Positions 57,830 to 64,000 of a stretch of DNA of 64,000 nucleotides are shown piece by piece. Each line of letters opens with the position of its first letter. The first letter of the stretch is position 1. Below the pieces are notes generated by a model. The model had not been told where the DNA came from, made no database searches, and saw only the letters and a list, made by a program, of their open reading frames with translations. This stretch comes from Cordilura impudica (Eukaryota; Arthropoda; Insecta; Diptera; Scathophagidae). The translations under genes and the position numbers were made by a program. The stretch spans positions 50,750,307 to 50,814,306 of the forward strand of contig OY821521.1 in assembly GCA_963682025.1 (NCBI GenBank), given 5' to 3'.

Positions 57830-58590
57830 CTTTGTATAAGGGGTGCCACGGCATTTGTCTGATCCCGCCAATTTTTTGTCTGACTACTCACATTTATAAT
57901 GGATGCCCTCAGTAAATTTTGCAAAGCTGTCTCCTTTCTTAGTGCCCAATATATTTGATAATAAAAACACACTTTGTATGGAAATTTATAGCCTATAGTT
58001 CCTTCCAGATACGCAATAATACTCTGTTCAGATGGATAGAAAAATTCTAAGTTCGCTCTCTCATTCATGGTTCGCTCCTTAATCATGATTTAACCAACAT
58101 ATTTCGCCAACAATATTTTTAGAGTGAACCATATTGGCTAATTTTGAATCATATTGCGAACCACAAAAATTTACTATCATCTCCAGTTTTGATAAGAAAA
58201 AAATTAGCGCTAGTTTATCTGAACTAGCTGTCAAAAAAAATATAAACAAAAAAAAAAAAAAACAAAAAATTAATGTGTGCAATAAAATAAATAAGAACAT
58301 TGGACAAATAAAAAGTATATATTTACATATATACATATGTATATTTAAATAAAAACAAAACAAAAAATAAAAATCCCCACAGAAATAAAAACGTCAAAAT
58401 GAAACAAGAACAATCGTTTGAACACAAGGTTCGCAAGCGTAATTCAGAGAGTGAACCAAGCGGTTCATATTACCGCCTGAATTTGGATTAGACCCTGTAA
58501 AAATTTGAAGAAGATCGCTCCAATGGTTTAGTCTGCTATAAGCTACAAACAAACAAACATAAATGCTTTCGCTTTTATATATTATATGGA
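57830..58590 (-). repeat. Helitron-type repeat with an internal insertion
   Basis: The outer parts match the family-2 text of 42.8-44.2 kb: AGTTCCTTCCAGATACGC at 57998 and AAAATTTGAAGAAGATCGC then CAAACAAACAAACATAAATG at 58499-58565. Between about 58020 and 58490 lies unrelated sequence whose ends share TTCGCTCTCTCATTC / inverse-like GAGAGTGAACC text, probably a small inserted element. Frames inside (57820-58363) have no family resemblance. Confidence 0.45.
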
Positions 58591-59104
58591 TTATAGGTTT
58601 TTTTCAAAAAGTTCAAAATCAAATCCGATCAAAATGCACCGAAATTAATTTATATTTTGAGCTGTCTAAAATTTTTCAAAAAGTTTTACTTAAAAAAAAA
58701 ACAACAATTCGTAAAAGAAAAATAATTTGATTCCGATACTTCAAATTCGCCGAACAAGATTTTGCTACATTGTTACAAAGAAAAGTATGAGGAGAGACAT
58801 GGCATATATAAAAAAGTGCAGAAGCTGGACCTTATCATACTATACGAGACATTCCCATATTCTAAATTTACTTTCTTTAAATAAGTTTAAGTTTCGTGTG
58901 CATATAAGTACGAAATTCCGGAATATATTTTAATTATTACATATTCTGGATTTATTTATATAAATAAAATTCACATACCAACGTTTCGGAATAAATATTT
59001 TTTTCCACATTAAACAATAACAGTCCGAAAATCCCATAGGGTTTTTATTATATTTCATATATAGTTCTGGCTTTACTTCCATTTGTATAAAAACTAAACG
59101 AAAA
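58591..59104. other. Non-coding stretch
   Basis: AT-rich. The 68-codon plus-strand frame at 58727-58933 is unsupported. No repeat end is recognised. Confidence 0.35.
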
Positions 59105-59451
59105 AACAATTGTAGTCCAAAAATGAACCCTATAGGACAATTCTTAGTCATGGGCCCCATATAGAGCTGTTTCACGATCTTCACTTAAATCTATCAAAAA
59201 AAAAAACAAAAATATTGTACAGATAAGTGATCTTACTAAATATGGTCAGGATCGATCCATTTTTCGACCTAGACTCCATATAAATATAGCATCCGATATT
59301 AACTTTTTCATATTCAAAGGCAGCAAAATTAATAACAATGCCACTCAAATTTGGTTTACGCTTATTTTCTATATCCAATTAGTTGGGCCTAAGAGATAGG
59401 GTCTCTAAACGCATGGTATTATATATATAATTATTATAATTCTATTACTTG
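59105..59451 (+). repeat. TATACCC element, 3' half
   Basis: GTAGTCCAAAAATGAACCCT, CGATCTTCACTTAAATCTATC, AAATATGGTCAGGATCG, then GGTCTCTAAACGCATGGTAT and an end TTATTACTTG-like at 59451. The inverted repeat and 3' palindrome are replaced by an AT run. Confidence 0.65.
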
Positions 59452-59625
59452 TTGTTTATATTTTTTTACCTCAAAAATTTATGTTCACCTTAAATTTTGT
59501 ATTAGTTTATATTATAAAATAGTTCTTCATAAAAAAATTGATGACTCCTCGCAATGTTGTATTTGCTGCATAACATTATGCCGATCAAAATCAGAAAGTA
59601 TAGCATAACTTTTTTAACCAATTTG

Positions 59626-60042
59626 TATACCCTCCGTCTTCCGACCGTCTCTGAATAACTTACCTAAGATCTAGATGATCATATTGATCGTGTTTTTTAT
59701 ATCCATTATATCCATTATCTGTTGTTCAAAAATAATCTCTATTGGATCAATTCTAGTCATAGTCCGCATATAAATCTATTTCCCGAACTTCACTTAAATC
59801 TCTTTCTGAGAAAAGTAAGTGACTACTAAATATAGTCATAATCGGTACAATTTTCGACCTAGCCCCTTATAAAAATAAACTTTTGATATTCGTATTCCAC
59901 AAATTCTGAAAAATGTTATTTAAATTTTGTTTATGCTGTTTTCTATATCCAATGACCCAAGCAAAGTTGTACCGAAGACCTCTATCGGATCTATTTTAGG
60001 ATAGCTAAAGTCGAACTAGACCTACCATATCTTTGCTATTTG
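59626..60042 (+). repeat. TATACCC element, old internally shortened copy
   Basis: It begins TATACCCTCCG and keeps the order of GATCATATTGATCG, CTTCACTTAAATCT and ATAATCGGTACAATTTTCGAC. It ends GAACTAGACC ... GCTATTTG. It is strongly diverged. Confidence 0.55.
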
Positions 60043-61039
60043 TTGCTTTATTATCTTTCAGTCGCATTTAAAGTAAAACTTAACTTCTGTTGATTGCCAT
60101 TTTGCTGTCGCTTAGTGTCACTTATTGTAATTTGTAGACAAATAAAAAAAAATTATAAATTAAAGAATGTGAAAATGTACAAGTGAATCAAAAAAAGTGA
60201 TGATACACTTTACAGATGGCGTAATATCTTTGCACAAAAAACTTAATGTGTCAAAAACCCACATTGTGTAACGTAATTACTCTTGAAAATAAAATTATAT
60301 GTATGTAGTTGTTGCATATTCTATAAAATTTTGCATATTTTTTATTTTTTTTTAAACACAGACAAGAATATGCCAGAAATTATTCGTAATATACTTAAAG
60401 TATATTAAGACAGAATTTGCCTTAAGTGGACACATTTTTTATAATAAAATTATTGAAAATAATACAAATTATTTCATTTGTTATTTAAAATATATTTATT
60501 TTTATTTAAAATTGCGTAATTAAAACACAAATGTTTATTAAAAGGTTATTAATTTATTATTTTTGTTTCTTTTCTTTGCAGGTATGTTTTAGCTAATATA
60601 AGACAAATAAATAAAAATTTATAATTGTAAGTACTTGAAACTCTATTCTAACAAATTCCTAAAAAAAAAATCTAAAATCTAAAAGTATTTTTAAGAAGTC
60701 CTCAAAATAATGTATACCGATCATAACCAACAAAGTTGTCAGGAATTTGATTTGGGGAGATTTCTATATTATTTCATATTTAAATTACTCTAGTCAGCAA
60801 GGTTTTGGACTGGAGCAACCAAATATCTTTCCTAGGGTAATTTGGTGGGCTGAATTCGAATCTGTAATTGGTTTTTCTCTATCACATCAGGTTTTCGAGA
60901 TACAAAAAAAAAAAATGTTTTTATTCGTTTTTTACATAAAAAATCATTAGTTTATTTAAAATTGAATTTTCAAAAGTGAATGGCGTTATTTGAACGTCGT
61001 TGTTTGTATTTTGTTTGGTTCGGTTTCACGTATTAGAGT
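60043..61039. other. Non-coding stretch
   Basis: AT-rich. TTCTTTTCTTTGCAG at about 60567-60581 looks like a splice acceptor but no exon follows. The 67-codon plus-strand frame at 60747-60950 is unsupported. Confidence 0.35.
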
Positions 61040-61668
61040 TTAAGAATGGTCTCCCAGCATGCTTTTGTCCCAAAATCCTTGATAATTTCTTTAAATTTTC
61101 ATTAAATCTTGATGAGCACCGCACCTAGGTTTTGTGGAAAAAAATCTAACTACGAATGAAGAAAATGCATTTTGAGTGACATTCGTGCACCTAATTCGTG
61201 ATCATTTTTCAATAATTCAGCAACAATTTGTCTGCTGTTTTCACTCTTATTGTTTCCAAGAAAACTGTCCACGATGCTCCTGAAAGATTTTCAGACTGCA
61301 TATTCTTTCTCCAATAAACATTGTGAAAAATTGTCATCATTCAATAGCTTCCTGATTTGAAAGCCAACAAATATGCCTTCTTTGATTTTAGCATATGAAA
61401 TTTTTGAAACAACCACTAACAAATATTTAATTGCTGCACCATCTTTGTCCAGAGCCTTGACAAAGTTCTTAAAAAGTCCCAATTTTATGTGCAACGGCGG
61501 AAGTAGAACGTCATTTGGATCAATTAATGGTTTATTTGAAATGTTTTGTGTTCCTGGTGAATACTCAATCCTTTCTGGCCACTCTGTTCTGACGTAATGA
61601 TGACATGTAGCGCGATTATCCCATAGACAAAGGAAACCTCCTTGGATACCAGTCAACAAACCAATGAC
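61040..61668 (-). pseudogene. Exon fragment of a second arthropod repeat-encoded protein family
   Basis: The minus-strand reading begins right after a splice-acceptor-like TTTCAG (61669-61674): VIGLLTGIQGGF, then LCLWDNRATCHHYVRTEWPE, SPGTQNISNKPLIDPNDVLL, PPLHIKLGLFKNFVKALDKD and EGIFVGFQIRKLLNDDNF. After a stop near 61291 it goes on FRSIVDSFLGNNKSENSRQI, ARMSLKMHFLHS, stop, LDFFPQNLGAVLIKI. I know this family (PPLHIKLGL.K.FVKALDK; MSLKIHFLHSHLDFFPENLG) as very abundant in arthropod genomes; its biochemical role is unknown to me. The copy lacks residues between GGF and LCLWD, and stops and frame changes kill it. The upstream exon is missing because a hAT-like end begins at 61709. Confidence 0.75.
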
Positions 61669-61708
61669 CTGAAACATATTAATTTCAGTTATTTACGATG
61701 GTCTATAC

Positions 61709-61780
61709 CAGGCATGGGCAAATGCGGCCCCACGGGCCGCATACGGCCCACGAACGAATTTTATGCGGCCCCATATAAAT
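61709..61780 (+). repeat. hAT-like terminal sequence CAGGCATGGGCAA...GCGGCCC
   Basis: CAGGCATGGGCAAATGCGGC continues into repeated GCGGCCC / GGGCCGC palindromes. This pattern is typical of the termini of one hAT group. It may be the left end of the hAT whose coding appears at 63041, with other elements nested between. That link is inference. Confidence 0.5.
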
Positions 61781-62109
61781 TACAAAATTTAATTTAGATT
61801 TAATTAAAAAAAAAAAAAAAATCAAAACATTAATACCAAAATTTCAAAGTATTGCTCAAAAATAGCATTAATACGAGTATAAATTTTCAATAGGGCCACA
61901 AAAATAATACAAATTATTTGAATGTAACGTCTGTTAGCATGCTTCATTTTTTCTATTAGAAACAATGTAGCATGTACAAAAAAAATGCATCTTAAAAATT
62001 GTATGTTTGCAAAACACACTCATAATTTGAAATGCAAACGGCATTTTTTTATTTTTGCTTTTTTCAGTTAAAGCCTGAAGTCCTGAATGCTTGGGGATGA
62101 GAGCAGTCC

Positions 62110-62495
62110 CGATAATTAAATGTTTCATTAAAACTAGAAATTTTTTATCTTTCGGAACAGAAATTTTCTTCTTTCAATCCATTTTTAATGTGAAGTAAAG
62201 CATTAACTGAATGTAGTGGCAATGGATTTCTTATTTTGGATTAGAAAAGGTTCATGTCGCTAAAACTCCTCTCAACTTTAGTGTTTAAATCAGAAAGCGA
62301 CAAAAGTTTAATATTGAGATTAGCTACAGCTTCAAATCGATTTAAATCAGTGGCATCTTTATGTGATTTCACTTCATTCCAAAATTCAATTGCGGATTCA
62401 TAATTTTGCCATTTCATGAGGTGGATTATTTGCCATCCATTTTCAATACTTGACAAAATTTCAAAATTAGATTCGACTTGTGATGCTAACAGCAA
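62110..62495 (-). pseudogene. hAT transposase C-terminal dimerisation domain fragment
   Basis: The minus strand reads YESAIEFWNEVKSHKDA, NRFEAVANLNIKLLSLSDLN and KVERSFSDMNLF, then, after a frameshift at about 62245, SKIRNPLPLHSVNALLHIKN and GLKEENFC. The FW.EV and LLSL..sNa.VER.FS.MN text is the hAT dimerisation domain. The start of an element end (CAGGGTTGTCAACTTAGTGC, reading from 62615) lies only about 120 bp upstream, so most of the gene has been deleted. Confidence 0.82.
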
Positions 62496-62499
62496 TTAA

Positions 62500-62615
62500 G
62501 GATTTGGTGTCACTGATGTTAAAAAAAGCACTAAGCCCTAACTCGAAAAATTTTCGCGTCAAAAATTTTAAAAAGCACTAAAAACAGTGCTAAAAGCACT
62601 AAGTTGACAACCCTG
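62500..62615 (-). repeat. hAT-type terminal region CAGGGTTGTCAAC
   Basis: Reading minus from 62615: CAGGGTTGTCAACTTAGTGC, followed by the small hairpin AGTGCTTTTAGCACT and repeated AGTGCTTTTT. It abuts the dimerisation-domain fragment, consistent with the 5' end of an internally deleted hAT. Confidence 0.55.
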
Positions 62616-62728
62616 ATTATTTTATTCTCTTTTTTATTTGCCTTGTTGAGGTAAGAGAACTGTGCGTATTTGATTTCTGCGTATTTTTAAAAATTTTAAA
62701 GCTAGCAGCAAATTTATTAGATGAAAAC

Positions 62729-63040
62729 CAAGGTTCAGAAAATACACACATGAAACACACAATGTTCTGTTCAAAAGCAGCCAACACATATCTTTATTTT
62801 CATATCAATTATGTGCGTTTCTAAATTTTCTACGGTGCCCAACACAACCATGACTGTGTTCGTTTTAATATTTCGTTATTTACACGAACATTTTTGTATC
62901 ACATACTTTTTGTTTCAATCACACATAAAGCACACATTTTTGAGTGTTGATTTATTTGAAGTTCATGTTCTGGTACGTGTACTGAAAAAAAACACAGAAC
63001 ATGTACAATAAACAGGTTCGAGTTCAGTTATATTTTAAGT
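62729..63040. mobile_element. Foldback element, copy 4, single arm
   Basis: It starts CAAGGTTCAGAAAATACACA, the end sequence found at the right side of copies 1 and 3. It continues with AATTATGTGCGTTTCTAAATT and the ACGTGTACTG and AACAGGTTCGAGTTCAG units. It stops at hAT coding at 63041. No partner arm is present before the window ends. Confidence 0.7.
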
Positions 63041-64000
63041 CAAGCAAGTTACATAATAGCTTGGGATATTGCCCGTGATAAACGTCCTTATGGAGAAGCA
63101 GAGTTAAGAAAACACACTATGAAGAAGGTTATGAGCATTCTCAACCCTGAAAACAAAAAGCTGCATAAAGCGATAGATCAGCTTTCTTTATCACGGCGCA
63201 CAACCGAGCGTCGGATTTGAGATATAAGCACTTTTATTGAAACAAGTTTAAAAAACGATCTAAAAAATTTTGCAGAATTTAGTTTAGCTCTTGGTGAATC
63301 CACAGATGTTGGGGATCTTGATTAGGTCTGTATCAGTTGAATTTAATATCACTGAAGAAATGTTAGACCTTGTAGCACTTTCTGAAACAACGCGAGGCAT
63401 TGATGTAAAAAAATGCGGTTTTCGCAGTAATTAACAAATATGAATTGCCACGAGATAAACTTATTAGTGTTGCCACAGATGGAGCACCTGCAATGGTGGG
63501 TAAAAATCAAGGTTTGATTGGTCTTTTAAATAAAGATCAAGATATCCTACATTATCTACCAATTCGCTGTATTATTCATCGGTAGCATCATGTTTCAAAA
63601 CTTTTTAAATATGAAAACGTTTGGAAAGTTGTGGTAGAAATTTTAAATTTTATCAGAACAAACGCTAAAACTCATCATGAGTTTAAAAATTTTATTATGG
63701 AGTTACAAGAAGTTGAGGAAAACAATGAGTTATTCAGCGATGTCGCTATTTGGTCCATAGTGCGATGGCTATCCGTTTCTAATGTTTTGGATCGATTTGT
63801 TGAGCTGTTACCCACAATAAAGTTGTTTATAAAAGAAAATGGAAAAATATATCCAGATCTGGAGAATGAAATTTGGATTTCAGATTTAATATTTTTAACT
63901 GACACAATGAAACATCTTAAATCGCTTAATCTGAGTTTACAAGGCAAAGACAAAACAGTGCTTGATTTGTCAAGATCATTGTTAGGCTTCGAAGCTAAAC
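63041..64000 (+). pseudogene. Decayed hAT transposase (GTF2IRD2/ZBED-like group), runs off the window
   Basis: Plus strand: QASYIIAWDIARDKRPYGEA, LSLSRRTTERRI, stop, NFAEFSLALGESTDVGD (family LDESTDV: the catalytic Asp has become Gly), then, after a frameshift, EFNITEEMLDLVALSETT. After a further frameshift come ATDGAPAMVGKN (second Asp kept), CIIHR then a stop, VVVEILNFIRTNAKTHHEF, IVRWLSVSNVLDRFVELLP, and WISDLIFLTDTMKHLKSLNL to the window end. The N-terminal zinc finger region is missing, replaced by the foldback arm. hAT transposases excise and reinsert with 8-bp duplications. The antisense frame at 63675-63953 is a shadow. Confidence 0.88.

Noticed and set aside
60567..60590. A splice acceptor (pyrimidine tract then CAG) as evidence for a host exon
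   Set aside because: No open frame or family resemblance follows it; such sites are frequent by chance in T-rich DNA.

Overview
This is a very AT-rich piece of insect nuclear DNA, most likely from a higher (schizophoran, perhaps calyptrate) fly. The evidence is the mix of repeats: an I-clade LINE with a downstream-element promoter, mariner, Tc1, pogo and hAT remnants, short Helitron-type elements, and the 'TATACCC...GTCCGTCCGTCTG' interspersed repeat that I associate with Drosophila and muscoid flies. The species is inference. I find no exon of a recognisable host gene. The window reads as a long intron, an intergenic desert or pericentromeric DNA packed with nested transposons and simple-sequence arrays.

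Layout. 0.1-3.7 kb: short repeats, then a decayed two-exon gene (1918-3670) of an abundant arthropod repeat-encoded protein family. 4.5-8.8 kb: a small Helitron, TATACCC repeats, and a 1.7 kb foldback element with three internal tandem units. 9.4-10.3 kb: a dead mariner. 10.7-13.2 kb: a nested set in which a plus-strand LINE fragment is interrupted by a minus-strand relative and by a tRNA-derived SINE. 13.5-22.9 kb: Helitron copies, a GCGATTTTT minisatellite, two more foldback elements and a Tc1 remnant. 23.0-28.4 kb: a full-length I-clade LINE on the minus strand with an 11-bp target duplication. 28.9-31.8 kb: a (AATTTTT)n satellite. 32-39 kb: Helitron and TATACCC copies and a pogo/Tigger remnant. 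40-44 kb: a LINE RNase H fragment, two different mariner-type transposases and two Helitron ends. 44.7-45.1 kb: a long inverted repeat. 46.3-51.9 kb: a TTTTA/TTTTG array invaded by a TATACCC element and, at its right edge, a Helitron with traces of Rep/Hel coding (51.9-53.4 kb). 56.3-57.6 kb: the same 7-bp satellite in the opposite orientation. 57.8-64 kb: TATACCC remnants, a second arthropod repeat-encoded gene fragment, and stacked hAT pieces running off the window end.

How it works together. Nothing here looks like a cooperating gene set; the relationships are between parasites. The I-clade LINE is the most complete element and carries frameshifts only. The SINE shares the LINE's 3' tail, so the LINE may have moved it. 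The foldback elements have hAT-like termini and lie beside hAT coding remnants. Every transposase seen is broken by stops, frameshifts or lost catalytic residues. The strongest points are the exact termini of three element families: the LINE and SINE (target duplications) and the ~355-bp Helitron (A/T flanks in seven copies).
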